DNA of 64,000 bases from contig JAGIAR010000006.1 in the NCBI GenBank assembly GCA_017744735.1, forward strand, positions 1 through 64,000, written 5' to 3'. This DNA is from Novosphingobium sp. (lineage in GTDB: Bacteria > Pseudomonadota > Alphaproteobacteria > Sphingomonadales > Sphingomonadaceae). The translations under genes were made by a program, and so were the position numbers. Positions 25,754 through 35,434 of this stretch are shown one piece after another. Numbering within the stretch: the first letter of the stretch is position 1; each line of letters opens with the position of its first letter. Below the pieces are notes generated by a model, which saw only the letters and a program-made list of their open reading frames with translations, searched no databases and was not told where the DNA came from.

Positions 25754-26385
25754 TCGCGAACGGGCCGAGGCTGCGGATGGACGTTCAGGAACGGGAAGGC
25801 GGACTCGTCGCGGTGCTGCAGGCGCACCGCGGGGAATTGCTGCGCTTTCTCGCGGCCCGCTCCGGGGATCCGGCGGGCGCGGAGGATTTGCTGCAGGAAC
25901 TGTGGCTCAAGGCATCGCGCCAGCCCGGCGGTCCGATCGCCGACCCACGGGCCTATCTCTACCGCATGGCCAACAATCTTGTGCTCGATACGCTGCGCGC
26001 GCGGCAACGCGGCATGACCCGCGACCGCAACTGGCTGCAGGAGGACGGCGGGGGCGACACGGCACCGGAGCATCGGCTCGATCCGGCGCTTCCGGCCGAC
26101 CAGGCGATTGCGCGCGCGCAGGAGATCGCGCTTCTGCGACAGGCCATCGCCGCCCTTCCGCCAGGCGCGCGCGAGGCGCTGCGGCTGTTCCGGTTCGAAG
26201 GGAAACCCCAGGCGGAAATCGCCGAAATCATGGGCATCAGCCGCAGCGGCGTGGAAAAGCACCTCGCCGCGGCGATGCGGCATTTGAGAAATTCGCTGGC
26301 GGACTGCGGATCAGGCGATGCGGCGGCGTCTGGCAAGCAAGGGGCACATGGCGTTATCGAACCAGTATCGGGCAAACGGCCATGA
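25750..26385 (+). CDS. FecI-type ECF sigma factor
   Basis: 211 residues. Sigma region 2 spans about 22-90 (LLRFLAARSGDPAGAEDLLQ, DPRAYLYRMANNLVLDTLRA) and region 4 about 130-185 (ALPPGAREALRLFRFEGKPQ, EIAEIMGISRSGVEKHL). It is the iron-starvation (FecI-like) class, with a divergent C-terminal tail. ATGA overlaps on both sides couple it to the methyltransferase and to the FecR gene. It should transcribe the operon or the receptor when the receptor signals ligand binding through FecR. Confidence 0.93.
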   Translation: MIANGPRLRMDVQEREGGLVAVLQAHRGELLRFLAARSGDPAGAEDLLQELWLKASRQPGGPIADPRAYLYRMANNLVLDTLRARQRGMTRDRNWLQEDGGGDTAPEHRLDPALPADQAIARAQEIALLRQAIAALPPGAREALRLFRFEGKPQAEIAEIMGISRSGVEKHLAAAMRHLRNSLADCGSGDAAASGKQGAHGVIEPVSGKRP

Positions 26386-27305
26386 ACGAAGAAGACACGA
26401 TCATCGAACAGGCGACCGCCTGGCATTTCGCCAGCGCGGAGCCGGACATGGATTGGGCCGCCTTCACAGGCTGGCTGGAGGCGGATCCGCGGCATCGCGT
26501 CGCGCTCGACCAGGTCGCGCTGGCCGATGCGGCGGTGATGGACCATCGCGCGGAGCTGGCCTCGGCATTCGCCGCCAACGACGACGCACCGGCACGGCGA
26601 CCGCGTCCGCGCAGGCTGGCCTGGGGCGGCGCAGCGATCGCGGCTTCGCTGGCCGCGATCCTCTCGTTCCAGCAATTGGCGCCGCACGCGCAAACCTATG
26701 AAACGGGTGCGCAGGCGCGCCTCGTCACTCTGGCAGACGGATCCGCAATCCGGCTCGCCCCGCGCAGCCGGCTTGAGGTGGACCGCACCGAAGTCTCGCT
26801 CGAGGGCGGCGCATGGTTCGACATCCGCCACGATCCCGCGCGGCAATTGTCGGTCAAGGCCGGCGGGCTCGAGATCAGCGATATCGGCACCCGCTTCGAC
26901 ATTCAGGCCTCTGGCGGGCAGGTCCGCGTCGCGGTCGGCGAGGGACGGGTGCGCGTGTCGAGCGAGGCGATGGGCCATCCGGTCGATCTGACCCAGGGAC
27001 AAGGGCTGGCCTTCGATCCGAAGGGCGGCACCGCGACGGTGAGCCGGGTGCCCGGAACCGACATCGGCGCGTGGCGCAATGGCCGGCTGTCCTACAATGC
27101 CGCGCCCTTGTCGCTGGTCGTCGCCGATCTCTCCCGCTATGCCGGGGTCAAGGTAGCGGTGGCCGGCGATCTCGGCGACCGCAGGTTCACGGGGACCCTG
27201 GTCATCGGCGATGGGAAAACGGCGTTGCGCGATCTCTCCCAGCTCATGGACCTGGAGCTTGGCCGGAGCGGCGATGGCTATCGCCTGGAGCGCCGCGCCC
27301 GCTGA
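26382..27305 (+). CDS. FecR-family anti-sigma/sigma regulator
   Basis: 307 residues. The N-terminal DUF4880-like region (about 5-45: EQATAWHFASAEPDMDWAAF, WLEADPRHRVALDQV) would bind the sigma factor. One membrane segment lies at about 84-100 (LAWGGAAIAASLAAILSF). The periplasmic FecR domain (about 110-205: RLVTLADGSAIRLAPRSRLE, DIGTRFDIQ) is followed by a DUF4974-like C terminus (NAAPLSLVVADLSRY) that contacts the STN domain of the receptor. The 3' end overlaps the receptor gene. Confidence 0.93.
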   Translation: MNEEDTIIEQATAWHFASAEPDMDWAAFTGWLEADPRHRVALDQVALADAAVMDHRAELASAFAANDDAPARRPRPRRLAWGGAAIAASLAAILSFQQLAPHAQTYETGAQARLVTLADGSAIRLAPRSRLEVDRTEVSLEGGAWFDIRHDPARQLSVKAGGLEISDIGTRFDIQASGGQVRVAVGEGRVRVSSEAMGHPVDLTQGQGLAFDPKGGTATVSRVPGTDIGAWRNGRLSYNAAPLSLVVADLSRYAGVKVAVAGDLGDRRFTGTLVIGDGKTALRDLSQLMDLELGRSGDGYRLERRAR

Positions 27306-29574
27306 AGCCCGCGAAAGCGATTCCGTCAGGATCGCGATCCCCGCAACCTCTCTCGCTGGCGCGCTGGCCGAGCTTTCGCGCGAGGCCGGGGTCTCGATCG
27401 GCGCCGAAGGAGCCCTGCCCGCACGGCGCACCCGCGCCGTGAAAGGGACGATGAGCGTGGAGGCCGCGCTCGCGAAGCTGCTTGCGGGATCGGGGTATGT
27501 CGCGCGCCGGGTCGGCGCCAACGCATGGCGGATCGAGCCCGCGCCACCGCCGGCGCCTCTCCGCCGCGATCGGACCCCGGCGCCCCCCGAAGCGGTCGTA
27601 GCCGGCGATCCGATCATGGTGACCGCGAGCAAGCGCCGCTCGCGCCTGCTCGACCTGCCGCTGGCGGTATCGGTTGCCGACGTCGGCGAAGGAGGCGCCC
27701 TCCGGTCCGATCCTGCCACCACCACCGCCGCGGTCGCATCGGAGATCGACGGGCTGACCCTCACCGCGCTCGGCCCCGGGCGCAACCGCATGTTCCTGCG
27801 CGGCGTCGCCGACAGCCCGTTCAACGGCGAGAGCCAGACCACCGTCGCGGTGGTGCTCGACGATGCGCGCCTGACCTATTCCGCGCCCGATCCCGACATC
27901 GCGCTGGTCGATATCGATCGGGTGGAAGTGCTCAAGGGACCCCAGGGCGCACTCTACGGGACGGGCGCGCTCGGCGGCATCTACCATCTCGTCAGCCACC
28001 GCGCCGACACCGGGCAGCGATCCTTCGACCTGACCGGAGGGGCCGAAGCCACGACCGGGGGCGGTTTGGGCTTTTCCGCATCCGGCGTCGCCAACCTGCC
28101 GCTGATCCAGGACACGCTGGCCCTGCGGCTGGTCGGCTACGGCCGCACCATTCCGGGCTGGATCGACACCGGCGGCCGCAAGGACAGCAATGCCCAGAAG
28201 GTCAGCGGCGCCCGCGCCGGGCTGGGCTGGGACATCGACGGCGGCTGGCGGCTCGATCTGACCGGTTTCGTCCAGTGGCTCGGAGCGGACGACAGCCAGT
28301 ATGTCTACGCTCCGGAGGAGCGCTCGCGCCCCGCCCAGTTCGCGGAGCGGCACGACAACGATCTGCGCCACCTGTCCGTTCGTCTCGCGCGGGAAGCCGG
28401 CGGGACCGAGATCGTGATCGCCAGCGGCGTCACCTGGCACGAAGTCGGCGATACCTACGATGCCACAGTCGGCGCGCAGAGCTTCGGCCTGCCCGATCCG
28501 CAGACCCTCGACGCCGACCGCAACTATCGCGTGTGGGACAGCGAGGCACGAGCCAGCGGCAAGGCCGGCGCGTTGGAGTGGCTCGTCGGGGCATCCGCGC
28601 TTCAGGCCCACCAGCGGGGCGACTGGACCCTCAATGGCGTCGGCCAGTCCCTGCTGGTCGACGGCGACCGCCTCAACACCACCGATATCGCATTGTTCGG
28701 CAATCTGGGGATCCCGTTCGGCGATTTCGCGCTCGATGGCGGCGCCCGGCTGTTCCGCAGCGAGGCGGGCGAGACGCAGGCGCTGCTCTCCGGCAGCGGC
28801 CTGCGCGATCTGACACGCACCGGGGTGACCCCCAGCGCGTCGCTCTCATGGCATCCGAGCGAGGGACGGCTTGCTTTCATCCGCTACGGTTCGGCGATGC
28901 GCCAGGGCGGGATCGGAGCCGACAGCGCAGGTCTTCCCAGCCCGATCAAGGGCGACGAGCTGGCGACCATCGAAGCCGGCTGGCGCGAGGAATTCGCCAG
29001 CGGCGCGCGGCTGGACATCGGAGCCTATCTCACCACCTGGGAAAACATGCAGTCGGACATGCTGCAATCCGACGGCCTGTTCGCCGTGCGCACCGCCGGC
29101 AGGGCGGCGATCTACGGCGCCGAAGTGTCGCTGTCGCTGCCGCTGGGGCTCGATTGGGACGTGTCGCTGGGCGGGACGCTGCAGCACACGCGGCTCGTCC
29201 GCAACGATCTGGGGGTCGAACTGGAGGACCAGCGCCTGCCCGCCATTCCCGACTATGTGCTGCGGGGCGCGGTCGAACGCCGGTTCAGCCTGGCCGGCCG
29301 TCCGGCGTCGCTCCGCCTCAGGCTGCGCTACATCGGCCCGGCGCGGCTGAGCTTCGATCCGCTGCTGGACCGGCCGATGGGCAATTATCTCGAAAGCGGG
29401 CTGGAGGGGCGGATCGATCTCGGCCGGTTCGACATGGCGCTGACGCTCGACAATCTGCTCGACGGAAGCGCCGATCAATTCGCCTTCGGAAATCCGCTGC
29501 GGCTTTCGACGACGCGGCAATTCACGCCGCAAATGCCGTTCAACGCCGCGATCAGAATCCACACCGCCTTCTGA
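27211..29574 (+). CDS. TonB-dependent receptor with N-terminal STN signalling domain
   Basis: 787 residues from ATG 27211, which gives a signal peptide with basic n-region (MGKRRCAIS) and cleavage near APAEA. An internal ATG (27274) or TTG would shorten it. An STN domain follows (about 36-95: IPATSLAGALAELSREAGVS), then a linker, TonB box-like PIMVTASKR, a plug (LFLRGVADSPF, VEVLKGPQGALYGTGALGG) and a 22-strand barrel ending in RIHTAF. The STN domain plus adjacent fecI/fecR means ligand-dependent cell-surface signalling. The 95-base overlap with fecR is unusually long. The ligand is probably the operon product or its metal complex; this is inference. Confidence 0.92.
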   Translation: MGKRRCAISPSSWTWSLAGAAMAIAWSAAPAEARESDSVRIAIPATSLAGALAELSREAGVSIGAEGALPARRTRAVKGTMSVEAALAKLLAGSGYVARRVGANAWRIEPAPPPAPLRRDRTPAPPEAVVAGDPIMVTASKRRSRLLDLPLAVSVADVGEGGALRSDPATTTAAVASEIDGLTLTALGPGRNRMFLRGVADSPFNGESQTTVAVVLDDARLTYSAPDPDIALVDIDRVEVLKGPQGALYGTGALGGIYHLVSHRADTGQRSFDLTGGAEATTGGGLGFSASGVANLPLIQDTLALRLVGYGRTIPGWIDTGGRKDSNAQKVSGARAGLGWDIDGGWRLDLTGFVQWLGADDSQYVYAPEERSRPAQFAERHDNDLRHLSVRLAREAGGTEIVIASGVTWHEVGDTYDATVGAQSFGLPDPQTLDADRNYRVWDSEARASGKAGALEWLVGASALQAHQRGDWTLNGVGQSLLVDGDRLNTTDIALFGNLGIPFGDFALDGGARLFRSEAGETQALLSGSGLRDLTRTGVTPSASLSWHPSEGRLAFIRYGSAMRQGGIGADSAGLPSPIKGDELATIEAGWREEFASGARLDIGAYLTTWENMQSDMLQSDGLFAVRTAGRAAIYGAEVSLSLPLGLDWDVSLGGTLQHTRLVRNDLGVELEDQRLPAIPDYVLRGAVERRFSLAGRPASLRLRLRYIGPARLSFDPLLDRPMGNYLESGLEGRIDLGRFDMALTLDNLLDGSADQFAFGNPLRLSTTRQFTPQMPFNAAIRIHTAF

Positions 29575-29643
29575 TCGCAGGCACAGGCGGAAGCCGGCGG
29601 CGAACCGCGGCTGGCTCCCGCCGATGCCCTACACCGGCCGCGC

Positions 29644-30309
29644 TCAGAAGCGGTAGCCGACCCCGGCGCTGAGGAGCCAGGGATCGAGCTTGTGCTCGGT
29701 CGCGATCACTTCGGTGTCGCCCGCATACCAGTGGGCCGAGGTTTTGAGGAAATAGCGCTTGGCATCGAACGACAGGGCAAAGCCCTTCTCGCCCAGCGGA
29801 ATATCGAAACCAGCCTGCAGCGCGACGCCGAAATGGTCGTCCAGCTTGAAGCCGTCCGCTCCGGCGGCAACCGTCGCCGCGCCAGACTTGTCGGACACGA
29901 CCAGAAAGTAGCTCGGGCCCGCGCCGACGTAGGGCCGGATCGGCCCAGCGTTGAGGTGGTATTTGAGCGTGAAGGTGGCCGGAATGATCTTCGCATTGGA
30001 TACGAGCTCGGCACCGGGAAGCCCGGTGGTGGCATCGACATCGTGCTGGGTCATGCAGCAGATCGTCTCGACCGAGATGTTCGGCGTGAAGAAATACTCG
30101 ATCGCGAGCGTGGGGACGTAATTGTCGTTCGCCTTGGTCTGCAGATCCGCCGGGAGGCCGACCAGATCCTTGTCGACCTGCGTGATCTTGCCGTCCGGCA
30201 GCACTGCCGTCCCCATCACCTTGACCAGCCACTTGCCGTCTTCGGCATGGGCGGGAGCCGTGAGCGCCAGGAAGGTTGCCATGGCCGCGGCGGCCGTCGT
30301 CATTCGCAT
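29644..30309 (-). CDS. ompW: OmpW-family outer-membrane protein
   Basis: 221 residues with a signal peptide (1-22, AHA). Typical 8-strand OmpW features: WLVKVMGTAVLPDG at the start of the mature protein, PTLAIEYFFTPNISVE, TLKYHLNAGPIRPYVGAGP, and a C-terminal GVGYRF ending in an aromatic residue, the outer-membrane insertion signal. It forms a narrow hydrophobic channel. It is divergent from ccoN, and an FNR-type box lies between them; ompW is oxygen-regulated by FNR in enterobacteria, which fits. It is convergent with the TonB receptor gene. Confidence 0.92.
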   Translation of the reverse strand: MRMTTAAAAMATFLALTAPAHAEDGKWLVKVMGTAVLPDGKITQVDKDLVGLPADLQTKANDNYVPTLAIEYFFTPNISVETICCMTQHDVDATTGLPGAELVSNAKIIPATFTLKYHLNAGPIRPYVGAGPSYFLVVSDKSGAATVAAGADGFKLDDHFGVALQAGFDIPLGEKGFALSFDAKRYFLKTSAHWYAGDTEVIATEHKLDPWLLSAGVGYRF

Positions 30310-30423
30310 TGTCTTGCCCCTTGGCGCCGCAGCAGCCGCCCGATGCGGCCCAGGATATTTGCGGCGCAGGGCCTGCATCCCACCCCCCGGCCGATGCGGC
30401 ATTGATCCGGCGCAACTCCCCAT

Positions 30424-30437
30424 TTGACCCCGGTCAA
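30424..30437. promoter_or_regulatory. FNR/Anr/FixK-type box upstream of ccoN
   Basis: TTGACCCCGGTCAA is a perfect 5-4-5 palindrome of the FNR/FixK form TTGAC-N4-GTCAA. It is centred about 60 bases upstream of the ccoN ATG (30490) and about 120 bases upstream of the divergent ompW start. A second, imperfect TTGAT-N4-CGCAA lies at 30402-30415. cbb3 oxidase operons are classic FNR/FixK targets under low oxygen. Confidence 0.82.
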
Positions 30438-30489
30438 TGCCCGGGCCGCTGCAAAAGCCCAGCGGATGCGGACACCCCGGAGAAGAATC

Positions 30490-32151
30490 ATGGACAAAGT
30501 CGTTTCGCGTGCCGGCATCTGGTTCGGCATCCTGCTGCTGGCGCTGATGGGAAGCGCGGCCGCTCACGACCGGCCCTTTGCGATCCACATGCTGATCGTC
30601 GCGCTCGCCGCCGGCATAGGGCTGATCGTTACCGTCAAGGCGCCCGACTACGCCGCGCTCAGGCGCGGCCTTGTTCGCCTGCCCGACGAGGGCCGCTATG
30701 ACGACGATCCGATCCGCTGGGGCGTGATCGCGACGCTGTTCTGGGGGATGGCGGGCTTTCTCGCCGGGCTGTTTATCGCGCTCCAGCTCGCCTTTCCCTG
30801 GCTCAACGTCGAGCCCTACCTCAATTTCGGCCGGGTTCGCCCGCTGCATACCAGCGCGGTGATCTTTGCCTTCGGCGGCAATGCGCTGATCGCGACCAGC
30901 TATTACGTCGTCCAGCGCACCTGCCGCGCCCGGCTGGCCTTCCCGCAGCTCGCCCGGTTCGTGTTCTGGGGCTACCAGATGTTCATCGTCCTGGCGGCGA
31001 CCGGCTACCTCCTCGGGGTCACCCAGTCGAAGGAATATGCCGAACCCGAATGGTATACCGACTGGTGGCTGACCGTGGTCTGGCTCGCCTATCTGGCGGT
31101 GTTCGTGGGCACGATCGTCAAGCGGTCGGAACCGCATATCTACGTCGCCAACTGGTTCTATCTCGCCTTCATCGTCACCGTGGCGATGCTGCATGTCGTC
31201 AACAATCTCGACATGCCGGTGAGCCTGCTCGGATCGAAGAGCTATCCGCTGTTCGCCGGGGTGCAGGGCGCGCTGGTGCAATGGTGGTACGGTCACAACG
31301 CGGTGGGCTTCTTCCTCACCGCCGGCTTCCTCGCGATGATGTACTACTTCGTGCCCAAGCAGGCCGAGCGGCCGGTCTATTCCTACCGCCTGTCGATCAT
31401 CCACTTCTGGAGCCTGATCTTCCTCTACATCTGGGCCGGCCCGCACCACCTGCATTACACCGCCCTGCCCGACTGGGCGCAGACCCTGGGCATGGTGTTC
31501 TCGGTGATGCTGTGGATGCCGAGCTGGGGCGGCATGATCAACGGGCTGATGACGCTCAACGGCGCGTGGGACAAGGTCCGCACCGACCCGATCATCCGGA
31601 TGATGGTGATGGCGCTGGCCTTCTACGGCATGAGCACCTTCGAAGGCCCGATGCTCTCGATCAAGAGCGTCAACAGCCTGTCGCACTATACCGACTGGAC
31701 CATCGGCCACGTCCATTCGGGGGCGCTCGGCTGGAACGGGATGATCACTTTCGCTTCCATGTACTACCTCGTCCCGCGCCTGTGGGGGCGCGAGCGGCTC
31801 TACAGCCTGCGGATGGTCAACTGGCACTTCTGGCTCGCGACGCTCGGGATCGTCTTCTACGCGGCGAGCATGTGGGTGGCGGGCATCACCCAGGGCCTGA
31901 TGTGGCGTGAATACGGACCCGACGGGTATTTGGTGAACAGCTTCGCCGAGACCGTGGCCGCAATTCACCCGATGTACGTCGCGCGCGCCGCCGGCGGTCT
32001 GATGTACCTCTCAGGCGCGGTGATCATGGTGATCAACGTCTGGGCCACGATCCTCGGCAAGCAGCGCGCCGAGGCGCCGCTGCACGCCGCCGCCTTCAAC
32101 CCCGAAAAAGACCGCCCGCTGGTGCCCGCGCCCGCGGCGGCGGAGGCCTGA
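30490..32151 (+). CDS. ccoN: cbb3-type cytochrome c oxidase subunit I
   Basis: 553 residues, about 12-14 membrane segments. The start at 30490 is chosen because the upstream frame is Arg-rich and crosses the FNR box. The haem and copper ligand histidines are seen in [47 protein letters not shown] and [13 protein letters not shown]. This catalytic subunit binds haem b and the b3-CuB centre and reduces oxygen with high affinity. First gene of ccoNOQP-GHIS with 3-base or overlapping junctions. Expression is likely FNR/FixK controlled. Confidence 0.97.
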   Translation: MDKVVSRAGIWFGILLLALMGSAAAHDRPFAIHMLIVALAAGIGLIVTVKAPDYAALRRGLVRLPDEGRYDDDPIRWGVIATLFWGMAGFLAGLFIALQLAFPWLNVEPYLNFGRVRPLHTSAVIFAFGGNALIATSYYVVQRTCRARLAFPQLARFVFWGYQMFIVLAATGYLLGVTQSKEYAEPEWYTDWWLTVVWLAYLAVFVGTIVKRSEPHIYVANWFYLAFIVTVAMLHVVNNLDMPVSLLGSKSYPLFAGVQGALVQWWYGHNAVGFFLTAGFLAMMYYFVPKQAERPVYSYRLSIIHFWSLIFLYIWAGPHHLHYTALPDWAQTLGMVFSVMLWMPSWGGMINGLMTLNGAWDKVRTDPIIRMMVMALAFYGMSTFEGPMLSIKSVNSLSHYTDWTIGHVHSGALGWNGMITFASMYYLVPRLWGRERLYSLRMVNWHFWLATLGIVFYAASMWVAGITQGLMWREYGPDGYLVNSFAETVAAIHPMYVARAAGGLMYLSGAVIMVINVWATILGKQRAEAPLHAAAFNPEKDRPLVPAPAAAEA

Positions 32152-32154
32152 GCC

Positions 32155-32916
32155 ATGAGCATGACCGAACGCCACAAGAAACTCGAACGCAACATCACCC
32201 TGCTCGCCGTGGCGGCGCTGGTGACGGTCGCGATCGGCGGGATCGTGGAGATCGTGCCGCTGTTCTGGATCGACAACACGGTCGAGAAGGTCGAAGGCAT
32301 GCGGCCCTACAGCCCGCTCGAACAGGCCGGGCGCGACATCTACATCCGCGAAGGCTGCTACGCCTGCCACAGCCAGATGATCCGCCCGTTCCGCGACGAG
32401 GTGGAGCGCTACGGCCACTACAGCCTCTCGGCCGAGAGCATGTATGACCACCCGTTCCAATGGGGTTCGAAGCGCACCGGGCCGGACCTCGCGAGGGTCG
32501 GCGGGCGCTATTCCGACCAGTGGCACGTGCAGCACCTCAAGAATCCGCAGAGCGTCGTCCCGCAAAGCGTGATGCCGCAATACGGCTTCCTCGCCGACAC
32601 CGACCTCGACACCAACTACATCGACGAGAAGCTGGTGGCGCTGCAGCGGGTCGGGGTTCCCTACACCTCGAAGGACATCGCCGATGCGCTGATCGACCTC
32701 AAGGCGCAGGCCGATCCCAATGCCGACGCGAGCGATCTGCTGAAGCGCTATCCCAAGGCCCAGCACCGCGACTTCGACGGCAATCCGAACCGCCTGACCG
32801 AGATGGATGCGCTGGTCGCCTATCTCCAGATGCTCGGCACGCTGGTCGATGTGAACGCCCCGGCCGCGCAGGAACAGCTCGCCAGCGAGCACGAACCGAA
32901 GGGAGAGCGGAAATGA
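32155..32916 (+). CDS. ccoO: cbb3-type cytochrome c oxidase subunit II
   Basis: 253 residues. One N-terminal membrane anchor (about 15-37) and a periplasmic mono-haem cytochrome c domain with CYACH (about 68-72) and distal Met in [28 protein letters not shown] is a strongly conserved CcoO stretch. It carries electrons to CcoN. Starts three bases after ccoN. Confidence 0.97.
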   Translation: MSMTERHKKLERNITLLAVAALVTVAIGGIVEIVPLFWIDNTVEKVEGMRPYSPLEQAGRDIYIREGCYACHSQMIRPFRDEVERYGHYSLSAESMYDHPFQWGSKRTGPDLARVGGRYSDQWHVQHLKNPQSVVPQSVMPQYGFLADTDLDTNYIDEKLVALQRVGVPYTSKDIADALIDLKAQADPNADASDLLKRYPKAQHRDFDGNPNRLTEMDALVAYLQMLGTLVDVNAPAAQEQLASEHEPKGERK

Positions 32917-33083
32917 ACCATTCGACCTACGAATTCCTGCGCCAGATCGCCGACAGCTGGGTGCTGGTGGCGATGGCGGCGGTGTTCCTGGTGCTGATCG
33001 CCTGGCCGTTCCGCCCTGGCTCGAAGCCGCGCAACAGCGACGCCGCCAACCTCATCTTCAAGGACGAAAACGATGGCGAATAG
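32913..33083 (+). CDS. ccoQ: cbb3-type oxidase small subunit
   Basis: 56 residues with one membrane segment (about 15-32: [18 protein letters not shown]) followed by [19 protein letters not shown], the usual CcoQ tail. Starts in an ATGA overlap with ccoO and overlaps ccoP by 11 bases. It stabilises the oxidase complex. Confidence 0.92.
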   Translation: MNHSTYEFLRQIADSWVLVAMAAVFLVLIAWPFRPGSKPRNSDAANLIFKDENDGE

Positions 33084-34002
33084 GCGCATCGACGAACCGA
33101 CCGGTACCGAGACCGTCGGCCACGAATGGGATGGAATCGAAGAACTCAACACTCCGCTGCCGCGCTGGTGGCTGCTGACCTTCTATGCCTGTATCGTCTT
33201 CGCGATCGGCTACGTGGTCGCCTATCCGGCGATCCCGCTGCTGCACGGCGCGACCCCCGGCCTGCTCGGCTGGAGCAGCCGGGGGGATCTGGCGCAGGAA
33301 CTGGCCCATGAGCGGCACCATCGGGAAGGCGTCTACGCCGCGCTGGCGCGGGTTCCGATCGAGCGCCTGCCCGAAGACGATGCGCGGATGCGGATGGCGG
33401 TGGCCGGCGGGCGCGCGGCGTTCAAGGTCAATTGCGTCCAGTGCCACGGCGCGGGAGCGGCCGGCAGCGAAGGCTTCCCCAACCTCAACGACGACGACTG
33501 GCTGTGGGGCGGCGATCTCAAGACGATCGAGTATACGATAACCCACGGGGTTCGCGTCCCCGGAGCGGCCGGCACGCGGATGAGCCAGATGCCCGCCTTC
33601 GGGCGCGACGGTCTGCTCACCGATACGCAGATCGGGCAACTGGCGAGCCACGTACTCAGCCTGTCGGGCAAGGAGGCCGACGATCCGGCGGGGGCGAAGC
33701 TGTTCGCCGACAATTGCGCGGTCTGCCACGGCCCTGCCGGGCGCGGGAACCGCCAGCTCGGGGCGCCCAATCTGACCGATGCGGTCTGGCTCTACGGCCG
33801 CAGCCGCGACGAAATCGTCCGGCAGATCACCGAGGGCCGCAACGGCGAGATGCCCGCCTGGGCTGGGCGGCTCGATCCGGTGACCATCAAGATGCTGGCG
33901 GCCTATGTCCATTCGCTGGGCGGCGGCGAGGACTTCGTCGAGCCCGCCCCGGCGTCCACGACAGCGCCGGCGGCGGGGGCGGCGGCCAATGCAGCACCCT
34001 GA
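33073..34002 (+). CDS. ccoP: cbb3-type cytochrome c oxidase subunit III (dihaem)
   Basis: 309 residues. The N-terminal cytosolic part contains GHEWDGIEELNTPLPRWWL, the CcoP signature, followed by one membrane helix (about 31-55). Two cytochrome c domains follow with CVQCH (about 120-124) and CAVCH (about 216-220); the axial Met residues lie in SQMPAFG and GEMPAW. Overlaps ccoQ and, by 14 bases, ccoG. Ala/Pro-rich tail. Confidence 0.97.
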   Translation: MANRRIDEPTGTETVGHEWDGIEELNTPLPRWWLLTFYACIVFAIGYVVAYPAIPLLHGATPGLLGWSSRGDLAQELAHERHHREGVYAALARVPIERLPEDDARMRMAVAGGRAAFKVNCVQCHGAGAAGSEGFPNLNDDDWLWGGDLKTIEYTITHGVRVPGAAGTRMSQMPAFGRDGLLTDTQIGQLASHVLSLSGKEADDPAGAKLFADNCAVCHGPAGRGNRQLGAPNLTDAVWLYGRSRDEIVRQITEGRNGEMPAWAGRLDPVTIKMLAAYVHSLGGGEDFVEPAPASTTAPAAGAAANAAP

Positions 34003-35434
34003 CGCCATCCCGCCTTCGCTCTACGAAAAGCACCGGACGGTCCACAACAAGCGGATCGACGGCCCGTTCCGGCGCTTCAAATGGCTGGTGATGGGCGTCA
34101 CCCTGGCGATCTATTACGGCACGCCCTGGATCCGCTGGAACCGCGGCCCCTATGCGCCCGACCAGGCGGTGCTGATCGATCTCGCGCATCGCCGGTTCTA
34201 CATGTTCGGGATCGAGATCTGGCCGCAGGAATTCTACTTCGTCGCCGGGCTGCTGATCATGGCGGGCATCGGCCTGTTCCTGGTGACCAGCGCGGTCGGC
34301 CGGGCCTGGTGCGGCTATTCCTGCCCGCAGACGGTGTGGACCGACGTGTTCCAGCACGTCGACCGCTTCATCGACGGCGACCGCAATGCGCGGATGCGGC
34401 TCGATGCGGCGCCCTGGGGCCCGGCCAAGATCGCGCGCCGCCTGTTCAAATGGGCGATCTACCTGACGATCGCCTTCTGGACCGGCGGCGCCTGGATCAT
34501 GTATTTCGCCGACGCGCCGACCCTGACCCACGATTTCTGGACCGGTGAGGCCGCGCCGATCGCCTATGCGACCGTCGGCGTGCTCACCGCCACCACCTTC
34601 CTCCTCGGTGGCTTCATGCGCGAGCAGGTGTGCATCTACATGTGCCCCTGGCCGCGCATCCAGACCGCGCTGATGGACGAGAAATCGCTGCTGGTGACCT
34701 ATAAGGACTGGCGCGGCGAACCGCGCGGCAGCGTGAAGAAAGCGGCCAAGGCGCCGGAAGCCTTCGGCGACTGCATCGATTGCAACCTGTGCGTTGCGGT
34801 GTGCCCGACCGGCTGGGACATCCGCAAGGGGCCGGACATCTCCTGCATCACCTGCGCCCTGTGCATCGACGCCTGCGACCGGGTGATGCGCGAAGTCGGC
34901 CGGCCGCGCGGGCTGATCGACTACGCCACGCTGGAGGATTGCCGGCGCGAGGAGGCGGGCGAGCCGCCGCGTCCGCCGCTCAAGGCGCTGCTGCGGCCGC
35001 GCACGATCGCCTATTTCTCGGTCTGGGCGGCGATCGGCTGCGCGCTGCTGTTCGCACTCGGCACCCGCAAGCACACCGACATCTCCGCCGCCGCCGACCG
35101 CAACCCGCCCTTCATGCTGATGAGCGACGGCAGTGTGCGCAATGCCTTCACCGTCAAGCTGCGCAACATGGAAAGTCGCCCGCGGCGGATGCGCGTTACG
35201 CTCGAGGGTCTGCCCGGCGCCTCGATGTGGAGCGATTCCATGGCACGCGCCGACGCCGTCCGCACGCTCGACGAAACGGTCCCGGCCGACGCTACGCAGC
35301 CGCTGCGCATCTACGTGATCGCGCCGAGCGGCACCCCCGAACAGAGCTTCGCCTTCAGCGTGACCTCGCTCGACGAGCAGGCCGAGACCGATCGCAGCGA
35401 AACGACCTTTGCCGCCCCCGGAGGAGCCCTATGA
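33989..35434 (+). CDS. ccoG: Cytochrome c oxidase accessory protein CcoG
   Basis: 481 residues, start ATG 33989 within ccoP. Several membrane segments, a CGYSCPQTVW motif, and two ferredoxin-type clusters CIDCNLCVAVCPTG and CITCALCIDACDRV, then a periplasmic C-terminal Ig-like domain. CcoG/RdxA reduces copper(II) during cbb3 maturation. The stop overlaps the ccoH start (ATGA). Confidence 0.96.
   Translation: MQHPDAIPPSLYEKHRTVHNKRIDGPFRRFKWLVMGVTLAIYYGTPWIRWNRGPYAPDQAVLIDLAHRRFYMFGIEIWPQEFYFVAGLLIMAGIGLFLVTSAVGRAWCGYSCPQTVWTDVFQHVDRFIDGDRNARMRLDAAPWGPAKIARRLFKWAIYLTIAFWTGGAWIMYFADAPTLTHDFWTGEAAPIAYATVGVLTATTFLLGGFMREQVCIYMCPWPRIQTALMDEKSLLVTYKDWRGEPRGSVKKAAKAPEAFGDCIDCNLCVAVCPTGWDIRKGPDISCITCALCIDACDRVMREVGRPRGLIDYATLEDCRREEAGEPPRPPLKALLRPRTIAYFSVWAAIGCALLFALGTRKHTDISAAADRNPPFMLMSDGSVRNAFTVKLRNMESRPRRMRVTLEGLPGASMWSDSMARADAVRTLDETVPADATQPLRIYVIAPSGTPEQSFAFSVTSLDEQAETDRSETTFAAPGGAL

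Noticed and set aside
27274..29574. Shorter TonB receptor starting at the internal ATG 27274
   Set aside because: It gives a poor, uncharged signal peptide start. The ATG at 27211 adds a basic n-region, at the price of a 95-base overlap with fecR; the choice is not certain.
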